Numbered from the stretch's first letter, positions 15,215 through 23,362 are shown. The stretch: DNA of 35,669 bases from Streptomyces coffeae (GCF_016741875.1 NZ_JAERRF010000050.1:1-35669); one strand, 5' to 3'. Numbers and translations are program-made. The notes: generated by a model not told the origin, from the sequence alone.

Positions 15215-15752
15215 CAACGGCGGGCGGGCGGCGGCTCGGGCATGGACTACGGCGGGCGCGATACGGGCACCGGCAACGACCATGGCGGGACACGAGCGGG
15301 GGCACGGCACGGCAGCGCGAACGACACCCGGTCACGGCACAGACAGCGGAAGCGCCAAGCGGCAGCTCGGGCATGGGCTACGGCAGATGCGGCACGGGCC
15401 GCCGCGGCGGCGAGCGGTACCGCACACCTACGACGACCGCGGCACGGTCAGCTCGGGCCACGACTTGGGTAGCTCGAGCTGCGACCGCGGGTCGGCGACG
15501 GAAGCCGCACGGGAGGCCCGGATGGCGGCACCGGCCCCGGCGATGGCGGAGGCAGCCCGGGGTCGGCCTGGGCACCGGCAACGCCGACCGCGGCACGGCC
15601 GCAGCGACGGTTGCCGCACCGGCGCCCGCGCAGCCCAGCGCAGCCGTGGTGACATCGCGGCGGCCGGGGCGTGAACGTTGGGCGCCGGGCGGCTGTCCAG
15701 CACGCGGGCCGCCGCGCGCGCCCGGCTCGCGGCCGGATACGGTGGGAGGACC
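15215..15752 (+). other. Decayed Gly-rich repetitive tail downstream of the membrane protein
   Basis: This 538-bp gap has no intact gene I can support. It carries degenerate direct repeats: GGCTCGGGCATGGACTACGG at 15232-15251 resembles the text at 15364-15383. Translated pieces such as SGMDYGGRDTGTG and SSGMGYGRCGTG therefore appear in different frames. The pieces look like a low-complexity Gly/Ser/Tyr tail that lost its frame after the stop at 15214. The last part (about 15500-15660) is Ala/Pro-rich. The serB ribosome-binding site closes the region. Confidence 0.5.
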
Positions 15753-16988
15753 ATGAGCACATCGCAGATCCCACCTGCCACCGCCGTTCCTGGCGACGAT
15801 GTCCCCACGCTCCTCGTCAAGATCTTCGGCAAGGACCGCCCCGGCATCACCGCCGGGCTCTGCGACACCCTGGCCGCCTACGACCTGGACATAGTCGATA
15901 TAGAGCAGGTCGTCACCCGGGGCCGCATCGTGCTGTGTGTGCTGGTGACCGCCCCCACCGCCGGTGACGGCACGGAGGGGGATCTGCGGGCCACCGTGCA
16001 CAGCTGGGCCGAGTCCATGCGGCTCCAGGCCGAGATCATCTCCGGTCGGGGCGACAACCGCCCGCGTGGCACCGGCCGGTCGCATGTCACCGTGCTGGGC
16101 CATCCGCTGACCGCCGAGGCCGCCGCCGCCATCGCCTCCCGTATCACCGGCACCGGCGGCAATATCGACCGGATCTTCCGGCTGGCGAAGTACCCCGTGA
16201 CGGCTGTGGAGTTCGAGGTGTCCGGCGCCGAGACGGAGCCGCTGCGCACCGCGCTGGCCACCGAGGCCGCGGACATCGGCGTCGACGTGGCCGTCGTGGC
16301 GTCGGGGCTCCAGCGCCGGGCGCAGCGGCTGGTGGTCATGGACGTGGACTCCACCCTCATCCAGGACGAGGTGATCGAGCTCTTCGCGGCGCATGCGGGG
16401 TGCGAGGCCGAGGTCGCCGAGGTCACGGCTCGGGCGATGCGCGGTGAGCTGGACTTCGAGCAGTCGCTGCACGCACGTGTGGCGCTGCTGAAGGGCATCG
16501 ACGAGTCCGTGGTGGACAAGGTGCGCGCGGAGGTCCGGCTCACCCCCGGCGCCCGTACGCTGATCCGCACCCTGAAGCGGCTCGGCTACCAGGTGGGTGT
16601 GGTCTCCGGTGGCTTCACCCAGGTCACCGACGATCTCAAGGAGCGTCTGGGGCTGGACTTCGCCTCCGCCAACACCCTGGAGGTCGTCGACGGCAAGCTG
16701 ACCGGCCGGGTGGTCGGCGAGGTGGTGGACCGGGCGGGCAAGGCGCGGCTGCTGCGGCGCTTCGCGGCCGAGGCCGGGGTGCCGCTGGTGCAGACCGTCG
16801 CGATCGGCGACGGTGCCAACGATCTGGACATGCTGAACGCGGCCGGGCTCGGGGTCGCCTTCAACGCCAAGCCGGTGGTGCGGAAGGCCGCGCACACGGC
16901 GGTGAACGTGCCGTTCCTGGACGCGGTGCTGTATCTGCTGGGCGTGACCCGCGAAGAGGTCGAGGCGGCCGACGCCCACGTGGACTGA
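15753..16988 (+). CDS. serB: Phosphoserine phosphatase SerB, with N-terminal ACT domains
   Basis: A 411-residue enzyme for the last step of serine biosynthesis, hydrolysing O-phosphoserine to serine. Two ACT-type regulatory domains occupy about 18-185 (LLVKIFGKDRPGITAGLCDTL, then VTVLGHPLTAEAAAAI). The HAD phosphatase domain begins with VVMDVDST, where Asp197 is the nucleophile and Asp199 the general acid, followed by SGGFTQV and GDGANDLDML. The ACT domains suggest feedback by serine or another amino acid, as in mycobacterial SerB2. The ATG at 15753 has a GGGAGGA site just upstream and gives the usual length. It ends before a strong hairpin shared with the convergent phosphatase gene. Confidence 0.95.
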   Translation: MSTSQIPPATAVPGDDVPTLLVKIFGKDRPGITAGLCDTLAAYDLDIVDIEQVVTRGRIVLCVLVTAPTAGDGTEGDLRATVHSWAESMRLQAEIISGRGDNRPRGTGRSHVTVLGHPLTAEAAAAIASRITGTGGNIDRIFRLAKYPVTAVEFEVSGAETEPLRTALATEAADIGVDVAVVASGLQRRAQRLVVMDVDSTLIQDEVIELFAAHAGCEAEVAEVTARAMRGELDFEQSLHARVALLKGIDESVVDKVRAEVRLTPGARTLIRTLKRLGYQVGVVSGGFTQVTDDLKERLGLDFASANTLEVVDGKLTGRVVGEVVDRAGKARLLRRFAAEAGVPLVQTVAIGDGANDLDMLNAAGLGVAFNAKPVVRKAAHTAVNVPFLDAVLYLLGVTREEVEAADAHVD

Positions 16989-17036
16989 CCCGCCCCACTG
17001 CCCGGCCCCGGGGCGTCAGGCAGGGGCAGACGCGTA

Positions 17037-17077
17037 CCGGCCCTCGCCCCGTCCTCCGACGGCGGGGCGAGGGCCGG
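17037..17077. terminator. Bidirectional hairpin between serB and the SixA-like gene
   Basis: A perfect 15-bp stem (17037-17051 with 17063-17077) and an 11-base loop between convergent genes. A 14-bp tandem duplication (17080-17107) lies directly beside it and covers the stop codon of the SixA-like gene. Confidence 0.8.
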
Positions 17078-17098
17078 TGGTGGCTCACTCGTGGTGGC

Positions 17099-17617
17099 TC
17101 ACTCGTGGGGCGCCCAGAAGGTGGTGAGGCGGCCGACTCCGTGCTCGACGGACTTCCATGAACCGCTGAAGGTCACCACCGCGAACCCGGAGGTGGGGAA
17201 GCCGGAGCGGGACATCCGCTCCCGGGTGCCCTCCTCGGCCTCGCCCGCGAGGGCGTCGGCGAGGGCGTGCATCCCGGGGTTGTGCCCGACGACGAGCAGA
17301 TCGTTGATGTCGTCGGAGGTCTCGTTGAGCACCGCCAGCAGCTCGCCGAGCGAGGCGTCGTACAGCCGCTCCTCGTAGACGGTCTTGGGGCGCTGGGGCA
17401 GCTCGTGGACGACCAGCTTCCAGGTTTCACGGGTGCGTACAGAGGTGGAGCAGAGGGTGAGTTCGGGGGTGAGACCGGCTTCCGCGAGCCGGCGCCCGGC
17501 GATCGGGGCGTCCTTGCGACCGCGCTCTGCGAGCGGCCGCTCATGGTCTGCCACCTCGGGCCAATCGGCCTTGGCGTGTCGGAGAAGGACAATCCTGCGG
17601 GGCACATCGACGCTCAT
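17099..17617 (-). CDS. SixA-type histidine phosphatase
   Basis: A 172-residue member of the histidine phosphatase (phosphoglycerate mutase-like) superfamily, closest to SixA, which removes phosphate from phosphohistidine in signalling proteins. The RH catalytic pair is at Arg13-His14 in VLLRHAKADWPE, followed by ERGRKDAP, STSVRTRETW with the second conserved Arg, and VVGHNPGMH with the second catalytic His. The short length and the KADW spacing after RHA fit SixA rather than sugar-phosphate mutases. The ATG at 17617 gives the family's normal N-terminus. The frame extends 66 codons further without a better start. Its substrate here is unknown. The stop codon lies in a 14-bp tandem duplication. 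Confidence 0.9.
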   Translation of the reverse strand: MSVDVPRRIVLLRHAKADWPEVADHERPLAERGRKDAPIAGRRLAEAGLTPELTLCSTSVRTRETWKLVVHELPQRPKTVYEERLYDASLGELLAVLNETSDDINDLLVVGHNPGMHALADALAGEAEEGTRERMSRSGFPTSGFAVVTFSGSWKSVEHGVGRLTTFWAPHE

Positions 17618-17732
17618 GCGTCCCAGCTTCGCATGAAACGGTGGTCCAGGCGCAGGGTGCGGGAACGACCTGATCAAAGGTGAGTAACCACGGTCCGGTG
17701 GCAGCCGCGGATGATCGCCGCGGTCGTGGCGA

Positions 17733-17948
17733 TCATGCCCCCTGACGCATGACGACCTGATGCACCAGCCCCAGGACCTGCGAGACCGCGCCCGGGCCGG
17801 TGGCGGCATGGGCATCGGTGGGCCCCGCGAGCAGAAGCAGCAGCGCCGCGAAGGCGATGGCGGGAAGCGCGATCGCCCACCACGGCAGCCGTATCTCCAC
17901 GCCGCTGTGCACCGGGGGTACGGGCCGGGGGTGGCTGCGGGCGGACAT
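17733..17948 (-). CDS. Small single-pass membrane protein, unknown
   Basis: A 71-residue protein with a Pro/His-rich cytoplasmic-looking N-terminus (SARSHPRPVPPVHSGVEIRL), one strong transmembrane helix (WWAIALPAIAFAALLLLLAG, about 22-41) and a short, probably external, tail containing GAVSQVLGLVHQVV. The ATG at 17948 is supported by GGAGG about nine bases upstream; starts at 17987 and 18044 are possible but lack a site. It lies between the SixA-like gene and the SGM_5486-type gene on the same strand. Similar short proteins occur in other Streptomyces, as far as I recall, but I cannot assign a role. Confidence 0.65.
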   Translation of the reverse strand: MSARSHPRPVPPVHSGVEIRLPWWAIALPAIAFAALLLLLAGPTDAHAATGPGAVSQVLGLVHQVVMRQGA

Positions 17949-18150
17949 GGGGATCGCCTCCGGGTCGCGGATCGGGTGGCGGTACATCGGATGCTTCGAC
18001 CTTACGGAGCGGGTACGGCCGCGCCCATCCGGTGATCCACCCACTTACCCCTGACCCTGGCCCCCTAGGGGATGGTGGTGCCAGCCCCACCCCCGCGTCC
18101 CCGGCGCCGCCCGTGTCCCAAAGGCGGTCCGTGCTTCAAAGGCCCGTCCG

Positions 18151-18267
18151 TCAGGGCGAGACGAAGGTGGCGACCACAGCGATGACCACGGTGATACCGA
18201 GCATCACGCCCAGGATGACGAGCAGCTTCTTCTGGCCGTTCTGGGGGTTCTCATCGAGCACAGGCAT
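18151..18267 (-). CDS. SGM_5486-type transporter-associated microprotein
   Basis: A 38-residue membrane microprotein beginning MPVLDENPQNGQKKLLVILG, with one transmembrane helix (about 14-35) and the end FVSP. I recognise it as the family annotated 'SGM_5486 family transporter-associated protein', found beside CynX/NimT-type MFS transporters in Streptomyces. It lies 73 bases downstream of such a transporter gene, on the same strand, as expected. It is presumably a small accessory subunit or stabiliser of the transporter, which is an inference from conserved linkage. The start at 18267 matches the family N-terminus. Confidence 0.8.
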   Translation of the reverse strand: MPVLDENPQNGQKKLLVILGVMLGITVVIAVVATFVSP

Positions 18268-18340
18268 GCTCCGAGTGTCCCACCCCCGGGCCGGAACCCC
18301 GGGACCGGGGGCATCGCGCGGACGCTCCGGGCGGCGCCGG

Positions 18341-19669
18341 TCAGATCTCGTCCTCGAGGGTGCGGTTGCGCCCGGCGAACACACCCGCCACGATCTGCGG
18401 CACCATCAGCGCGGCCATAAACGCGATCGGCTGTCCCCAGCCGCCGCTGTGCTGGTAGAGCGCGCCGACCAGCAGCGGACCCGGGATGGACAGCAGATAA
18501 CCGGTGCCCTGGGTGAAGGCGGACAGCCGGACCACCCCCGCACTGGTCCGCGCCCGCATACCGAGCATGGTGAGGGCGAGCGGGAAGGTGCAGTTGGCGA
18601 CGCCGAGCAGCAGGGCCCAGAGCCAGGCGCCCTCCGCCGGGGCCAGATAGAGCCCGGCGTAGCCGCTCAGCCCGAAGACACCGAGGATCACCACCAGCAC
18701 GCCCTGGTGGCGCAGCCGGGCCGCGATCGGCGGCAGTACGAACGACAGCGGCACCCCCATGGCCATGATCACGGCCAGCAGCACCCCGGCGGTGGAGGCG
18801 GAGACACCCGCGTCCCGGAAGATCTGCGGCATCCAGCCCATGGTGATGTACGCGGCGGTGGCCTGGAGGCCGAAGAAGACGGCCATCGACCAGGCGATGG
18901 GGCTGCGGGTGATGGGCCGCGCCCGCCCGGCCGCCCCGGGCTCGTCCGTACCGAAGTCCTTACCCGAGCCCGTACCCGAGTCCGCACCGGACCGCGGCTC
19001 CTCCCCGGCCTTCCCCGCGTCCTTCGTACGGTCGCGGGCGAGGAACAGCCAGGGCACCAGGGCGATGGCGGCGAGCAGCGCCCACACCCCGAGCCCGGCC
19101 CGCCAACTGACGTCCAGCGCGCGGGTCATGGGCACGGTGGCCGCCGCGGCGGTCGCGGTGCCGAGCGAAAGACCCATGGAGTACAGACCGGTCATCGCGC
19201 CCACCCGGTGGGGGAACCAGCGCTTGACGATCACGGGCATCAGCACGTTGCTGACCGCTATACCGGCCAGCGCGAGCGCGCTGGCCCCCACGAAGGCCGG
19301 AGTGCCGCCCGCGAAGGGCCGTAGCGCCAGACCCGCGGTGACGGCGGCGAGACCGGCGCAGACCACGGCGCCGGGCCCCCAGCGGCGGGCCAGCCGGGGC
19401 GCGGTGAGCCCGAAGAGCGCGAAGCAGACCGCGGGGACCGAGGTGAGGAGTCCGGCCACGGTGCCGCTCATCCCGAGGTCGGCACGGACCTCCTCGAGCA
19501 GCGGGCCGAGGCTGGTGACGGCGGGCCGGAGGTTGAGGGCGGCGAGCAGGATCCCGACGACCAGGAGACGTCCGCGCCAGGGAGAGCCGGTGGGGCGGGA
19601 TCCGGGCTCCCGGGTGGCGCTGGGCGAGGCCGGAGCGTCGAGTGTCGCGAGGTCGTCGTGTGCTGGCAT
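18341..19669 (-). CDS. CynX/NimT-family MFS exporter
   Basis: A 442-residue major facilitator transporter with about 12 transmembrane helices. The first helix region LLVVGILLAALNLRPAVTSLG and the PRLARRWG loop motif are typical of the CynX/NimT (cyanate, 2-nitroimidazole) branch. A long hydrophilic central loop (about residues 220-255; DRTKDAGKAGEEPRSGADSG) separates the halves. The ATG at 19669 is chosen because a TATGAT -10 box on the minus strand (plus-strand 19677-19682) ends seven bases upstream, which predicts a leaderless mRNA and explains the lack of a ribosome-binding site. ATGs at 19678 and 19681 overlap the -10. The divergent FadR-type gene is the likely repressor, and the microprotein gene follows downstream. 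Confidence 0.9.
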   Translation of the reverse strand: MPAHDDLATLDAPASPSATREPGSRPTGSPWRGRLLVVGILLAALNLRPAVTSLGPLLEEVRADLGMSGTVAGLLTSVPAVCFALFGLTAPRLARRWGPGAVVCAGLAAVTAGLALRPFAGGTPAFVGASALALAGIAVSNVLMPVIVKRWFPHRVGAMTGLYSMGLSLGTATAAAATVPMTRALDVSWRAGLGVWALLAAIALVPWLFLARDRTKDAGKAGEEPRSGADSGTGSGKDFGTDEPGAAGRARPITRSPIAWSMAVFFGLQATAAYITMGWMPQIFRDAGVSASTAGVLLAVIMAMGVPLSFVLPPIAARLRHQGVLVVILGVFGLSGYAGLYLAPAEGAWLWALLLGVANCTFPLALTMLGMRARTSAGVVRLSAFTQGTGYLLSIPGPLLVGALYQHSGGWGQPIAFMAALMVPQIVAGVFAGRNRTLEDEI

Positions 19670-19674
19670 GCCGA

Positions 19675-19691
19675 CCATCATAGAATGATGG
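19675..19691. promoter_or_regulatory. Palindromic operator over the MFS-gene -10 box
   Basis: CCATCAT-AGA-ATGATGG is a perfect palindrome with 7-bp arms and a three-base centre. It covers the predicted -10 TATGAT of the exporter gene, with a TGGACA -35 candidate 19 bases further up (19702-19707). The site lies in the intergenic region shared with the divergent FadR-type regulator and has the size expected of a GntR-family operator. A dimer bound here would block the exporter promoter. Confidence 0.65.
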
Positions 19692-19784
19692 GATGAATGC
19701 TTGTCCAGTTGATAGTGGCCGCCCGGTGACGCCCGGACGGCATCATGGAGGTACTCGCTTCCCCACCCCAGGCACAGGAGAGTC

Positions 19785-20486
19785 ATGCCGCTGACCTCAC
19801 CCCAGCGCTCCGTCCTCGCCGACCAGGTGATCGCCCAGCTGCGCGCCCAGATCACCTCGGGCGAATGGCCGGTGGGCTCGCGGATTCCCACCGAACCCGA
19901 GCTGGTCGAACAGCTGGGTGTGGCCCGCAACACCGTGCGCGAGGCGGTCCGGGCGCTGGCTCACAACGGCCTGCTGGACATCCGGCAGGGCTCGGGCACC
20001 TATGTGCTGGCCACCAGCGAACTGGCCGGGGTGATGCACCGCCGCTTCGCCGCCGCCGATCCGCGGCATGTGGCCGAGCTGCGCAGCGCCCTGGAGACGA
20101 AGGCCGCGCAACTGGCCGCGGAGCGCCGTACCGAGCAGGACCTCAAGGGGCTGGACGCCCAGTTGGACCGGCGGGAGCGGGCCTGGGACTCCGGCGATCT
20201 GGAGGCGTTCGTCGAGGCGGACGTGACCCTGCACATGGCGGTGGTGGCGGCCTCACACAACGACGTCCTGGCCGAGCTGTACGCGGACCTGGGCGCGGTG
20301 GTGCGGGACTTCCTCCGCGCGGACCTGGGCGACGCGATGCGGCCGGAGCTGCATGTGGACCACGCTCGGATGGTGGAGGCGATCCGGGAGCAGGACGGCG
20401 AGCGGGCGGCGGCGGAGGCGAGCTTGCACCCGTTCGGCTGCCGCGGGGTCGCGGGCCGGCTGACCCCACCGGCCGGAGCCCCCTGA
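19785..20486 (+). CDS. FadR/FCD-type GntR transcriptional regulator
   Basis: A 233-residue regulator of the FadR subfamily of GntR proteins. The N-terminal winged HTH (about 8-75) contains the family signature RIPTEPELVEQLGVARNTVREAVRAL, then GLLDIRQGSGTYV. The C-terminal helical FCD ligand-binding domain runs from about 90 to 215, with Asp/His metal-site candidates in EADVTLHMAVV and ELHVDHARMVEAI. The ATG at 19785 has AGGAG four bases upstream. It is divergent from the MFS exporter gene, with a palindromic operator between them, so it probably represses the exporter until an effector, perhaps an exported substrate, binds. The last 20 or so residues are Gly/Pro-rich and not part of the fold. 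Confidence 0.93.
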   Translation: MPLTSPQRSVLADQVIAQLRAQITSGEWPVGSRIPTEPELVEQLGVARNTVREAVRALAHNGLLDIRQGSGTYVLATSELAGVMHRRFAAADPRHVAELRSALETKAAQLAAERRTEQDLKGLDAQLDRRERAWDSGDLEAFVEADVTLHMAVVAASHNDVLAELYADLGAVVRDFLRADLGDAMRPELHVDHARMVEAIREQDGERAAAEASLHPFGCRGVAGRLTPPAGAP

Positions 20487-20512
20487 GCGCCTTGAGACCC
20501 ACCGGCCAGGGC

Positions 20513-20836
20513 CTAGCGGTGGCTAACCCACGCCTTGCGGATCTCCTTCCAGCACCGCTCGGCGAGCCGTACGTGCTGCGCCGGGCCGACCTCGATGGGG
20601 CGGGCGTCCATGTCCGGATCCCACCAGCGGGCGCATTCGACGTGCAGTTGCACCCGGTCCACCTTCGGATTGGGGTTGAAGCAGCTCGCGGTGGCGTGCG
20701 AACCGCGCACCCAGGTGTTGCAGGCGGCGGTGCGGGGACGGGGGCGCTCCTGGGCGGCGGAGTGGGACGCGGCGACGGCGGAGCCGGCCATTGCGACGAT
20801 CAAGGCTGCGGCGGCGACGCGCCGGGTCGTACGCAT
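20513..20836 (-). CDS. Small secreted Cys-containing protein, unknown
   Basis: A 107-residue protein with a clear signal peptide (MRTTRRVAAAALIVAMAGSA, cleavage near AVAASHSA). The mature part of about 80 residues holds three Cys and several Trp (TAACNTWVRGSHATASCFNP, then ECARWWDPDMDAR and RCWKEIRKAW). The Cys-Trp pattern suggests a compact extracellular fold with one disulfide. I do not recognise the family. The ATG at 20836 is firmly set by GAGGAGG upstream. It faces the FadR-type gene tail to tail and reads on the same strand as fabI, but the strong hairpin at 20969-21029 separates it from that operon. Confidence 0.75.
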   Translation of the reverse strand: MRTTRRVAAAALIVAMAGSAVAASHSAAQERPRPRTAACNTWVRGSHATASCFNPNPKVDRVQLHVECARWWDPDMDARPIEVGPAQHVRLAERCWKEIRKAWVSHR

Positions 20837-20968
20837 GGCGGGACCTCCTCGGCCGTGCTGTCGCTCCGCGAGTCGGTTCGTCGTACGTCGTCTTACGTAC
20901 TCCACACTGCGCGGAACACCACCCGTACGCCCCTCCGGCTGGCCCGATCGGGCTAACGCGTCCGTACG

Positions 20969-21029
20969 GCCCAACGGCCGCCGCCCCGCCCCCGCGCGGT
21001 GCGGGAGGCGGGGCGGCGGGCCGTTGGGC
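20969..21029 (-). terminator. Terminator hairpin of the fabG-fabI operon
   Basis: A stem of about 22 bp (20969-20990 with 21007-21029, one bulged base) closes a 16-base loop. It begins 22 bases past the fabI stop and is the evident end of the fabG-fabI transcript. Confidence 0.8.
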
Positions 21030-21050
21030 TCGTGGCGGCTGCGGAAGGGC

Positions 21051-21821
21051 TCAGGCGCCCATCATGTGCACGCCGCCGTCGACATGCACGATCTCGCCCG
21101 TGGTGCGCGGGAACCAGTCCGACAGCAGGGCGACGACGCCGCGCCCGGCGGGCTCCGGGTCGGTGAGGTCCCAGCCGATCGGGGCCCGGTGGTTCCACAC
21201 GTCCGCCAGCTCCTCGAAGCCCGGGATGGACTTCGCGGCCATGGACTTGATGGGCCCGGCCGAGACCAGGTTGCAGCGCACGTTCTGTTCGCCCAGGTCG
21301 CGGGCGAGATAGCGGTTGGTCGACTCCAGGGCGGCCTTGGCAACACCCATCCAGTCGTACTTCGGCCAGGCGAACTGCGCGTCGAAGGTCAGGCCGACGA
21401 TCGAGCCGCCGCGCGGCATGACCGGCAGGCAGGCCATGGTGAGCGCCTTGAGGCTGTACGCCGAGACGTGCACCGCGGTGGAGACGTCCTCCCAGCTGCC
21501 CTCGAGGAAGTTGAAGGCGCCCTGGGGGCCGAAGGCGATGGAGTGCACCACACCGTCGAGGTCGACGCCCTCGCCGAGGTGCTCGCGCACCTTGTCGGCC
21601 AGCCCGTCCAGCTGCTCCTGGTTCTGCACGTCCAGCTCGATCACCGGGGCGGGCTTGGGCAGCCGCTTGGCGATCCGCTCGACGAGGGAGACCCGGCCGA
21701 AGCCGGTGAGGATGACCTCGGCGCCCTCCTCCTGGGCCAGCTTGGCGGCGTGGAAGGCGATGGACGCCTCGGTGATGACGCCCGTGACCAGGATGCGCTT
21801 ACCGGCGAGAATTCCACTCAT
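21051..21821 (-). CDS. fabI: Enoyl-ACP reductase FabI (InhA-like)
   Basis: A 256-residue NADH-dependent enoyl-acyl-carrier-protein reductase, the last reduction of each fatty-acid elongation cycle. The short-chain dehydrogenase fold of the FabI/InhA type is shown by the divergent cofactor motif LVTGVITEASIAFHAAK, IAFGPQG, and the active-site Tyr155-(6 residues)-Lys162 in YDWMGVAKAAL. Phe146 matches InhA Phe149. The C-terminus GEIVHVDGGVHMMGA is typical. The gene follows fabG by five bases, so both are translated from one mRNA. In S. coelicolor the same pair is, from memory, SCO1815-SCO1814. It is essential in most relatives and is a known drug target family. Confidence 0.96.
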   Translation of the reverse strand: MSGILAGKRILVTGVITEASIAFHAAKLAQEEGAEVILTGFGRVSLVERIAKRLPKPAPVIELDVQNQEQLDGLADKVREHLGEGVDLDGVVHSIAFGPQGAFNFLEGSWEDVSTAVHVSAYSLKALTMACLPVMPRGGSIVGLTFDAQFAWPKYDWMGVAKAALESTNRYLARDLGEQNVRCNLVSAGPIKSMAAKSIPGFEELADVWNHRAPIGWDLTDPEPAGRGVVALLSDWFPRTTGEIVHVDGGVHMMGA

Positions 21822-21826
21822 GACGT

Positions 21827-22531
21827 TCAGTGACCCATGCCCAATCCGCCGTCGACAGGGATGACGGCTCCAGTGATGTACGCGGCCTCGTCGGAGGCCA
21901 GGAAGCGGACCGCCGCGGCGATCTCCTCGGGCTGCCCGTAGCGCGCGAGCGGCACCTGCTCCAGGATGCCTTCGCGCTGCTCGTCGCTGAGCGCACGCGT
22001 CATGTCCGTGTCGATGAAACCAGGCGCGACCACGTTGAAGGTGATGTTGCGCGAGCCCAGCTCACGGGCGAGGGAGCGGGCGAAGCCCACCAGGCCCGCC
22101 TTGGAGGCCGCGTAATTGGCCTGCCCCGCGCCGCCCAGCAGGCCGACGACGGAGGAGATCAGCACCACGCGCCCCTTGCGGGCGCGCAGCATGCCGCGGT
22201 TGGCCCGCTTGACCACGCGGAAGGTGCCGGTGAGGTTGGTGTCCAGGACGGCGGAGAAGTCCTCCTCCGTCATGCGCATCAGCAGCTGGTCGCGGGTGAT
22301 ACCGGCGTTGGCGACCAGGACCTCGACCGGGCCGTGCTTCTCCTCGATCTCCTTGTAGGCCTGCTCGACCTGCTCGGGCTCGGTGATGTCGCACTTCACC
22401 GCGAGGAATCCGGCCGGCGGCTCACCGGACCGGTAGGTGATGGCGACCTTGTCGCCTGCGTCGGCGAAGGCACGCGCGATGGCGAGGCCGATGCCGCGGT
22501 TGCCTCCGGTGACGAGAACCGAGCGGCTCAA
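21827..22531 (-). CDS. fabG: 3-oxoacyl-ACP reductase FabG
   Basis: A 234-residue NADPH-dependent beta-ketoacyl-acyl-carrier-protein reductase. It shows the classical short-chain dehydrogenase features: TGGNRGIG cofactor motif at 8-15, NAG at 75-77, catalytic Ser127, Tyr140 and Lys144 (YAASK at 140-144), and the C-terminal GAVIPVDGGLGMGH. The start codon is TTG at 22531; no ATG or GTG gives the standard MSRSVLVTGG N-terminus, and the site GAAGGTGGT lies upstream. It heads an operon with fabI. A TTGGAC...TAGGGG pair on the minus strand near 22590-22620 may be the promoter. This gene marks the left border of the accessory island. Confidence 0.95.
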   Translation of the reverse strand: MSRSVLVTGGNRGIGLAIARAFADAGDKVAITYRSGEPPAGFLAVKCDITEPEQVEQAYKEIEEKHGPVEVLVANAGITRDQLLMRMTEEDFSAVLDTNLTGTFRVVKRANRGMLRARKGRVVLISSVVGLLGGAGQANYAASKAGLVGFARSLARELGSRNITFNVVAPGFIDTDMTRALSDEQREGILEQVPLARYGQPEEIAAAVRFLASDEAAYITGAVIPVDGGLGMGH

Positions 22532-22813
22532 GGGACCACCTTCTCTTGTCGATCTCTTGTCGATGTCGTGCCGGGCGTCACAGTGTGTGCCGACCCCTAC
22601 CCTCGCAAACTATCGGTCCAAGGCCTTCGGGGAGGAATCGAGCGCCCACAGGGGCGTGTGGGACACACTGTCGACTTCCTACAGAAGGCCCGCGGTAAGC
22701 CGGTCCGGGAAGACCTGCTCGGCGAGCGCGCCACGGCCTGCCCTCTTCACTCATCGTGTCACTCACATGACTGACCGCACCTGCGCTCGCCCGCGGTGCG
22801 CACCTTCGCAAGC

Positions 22814-23362
22814 TCACGCCTCGGGGCGCGCATGCGGGCCACCGAGCCGAGTGGGCTCCACGGCGTACTCGCACCACACCGTCTTGCCGACGGTGCGGTC
22901 CGTCACGCCCCATGTGGAGGCGAGCGCGTCCACAAGCAGCAGCCCGCGTCCGTGCTCCTCCTGGTGGGCCATTGCCTCGGCGGTGTGATCGCGGAGCTCG
23001 GGGCGCCGCTCACCTCGCGCGTCGGACACCTCGATACGCGCAGTGACCGGGGATCGATGCTCTCCGGGCGCGGGCGCGGGCGCGGGCGGGGGCTGGCAGG
23101 TCAGGCGGAGGTGGAAGTTCCGGCCAGGCACATGCCCGTGGCTCACGGCATTCGCCGTGAGCTCACCCGCGAGCAGGGCGATGCCGTGCGAGGCGTCACT
23201 CTCCCGCGGAATGCCCCACTCCGCCAGCCTGCGGACGACCAGACGCCGGGCGAGCCGGGCGCCATGCCGGGAAGAGGTGAAGAACATCTCGAACGTGCCG
23301 GGCGGGGCAGGGAGTTGCGCGCCACCGCCGAGCGTATTGCCAGGGGGATTTTCGCCATTCAC
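22814..23362 (-). CDS. ATP-binding protein, anti-sigma-factor (RsbW-like) type
   Basis: A 182-residue stand-alone HATPase domain of the serine-kinase anti-sigma type, very numerous in Streptomyces. The N-box is in GIALLAGELTANAVSHGHV (about residues 60-78), with the G1-like segment IEVSDARG and the G2 region GRGLLLVDALA. No histidine kinase phosphorylation helix and no transmembrane segment is present. A Pro/Ala insert (PPPAPAPAPG) lies between the N and G1 boxes. Such proteins can bind and inhibit sigma factors or phosphorylate anti-anti-sigma proteins; no partner is visible here. The GTG at 23362 is used. It is divergent from the Scr1-like regulator, an arrangement common in Streptomyces accessory regions. 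Confidence 0.85.
   Translation of the reverse strand: MNGENPPGNTLGGGAQLPAPPGTFEMFFTSSRHGARLARRLVVRRLAEWGIPRESDASHGIALLAGELTANAVSHGHVPGRNFHLRLTCQPPPAPAPAPGEHRSPVTARIEVSDARGERRPELRDHTAEAMAHQEEHGRGLLLVDALASTWGVTDRTVGKTVWCEYAVEPTRLGGPHARPEA

Noticed and set aside
17080..17107. 14-bp tandem duplication across the SixA-like stop codon
   Set aside because: Real, but it leaves the reading frame and stop intact, so it is only a small slippage event.
22814..23362. Reading the HATPase gene as a two-component histidine kinase
   Set aside because: There is no phosphorylatable His helix, sensor domain or neighbouring response regulator; the domain fits the anti-sigma-factor ATPase type.
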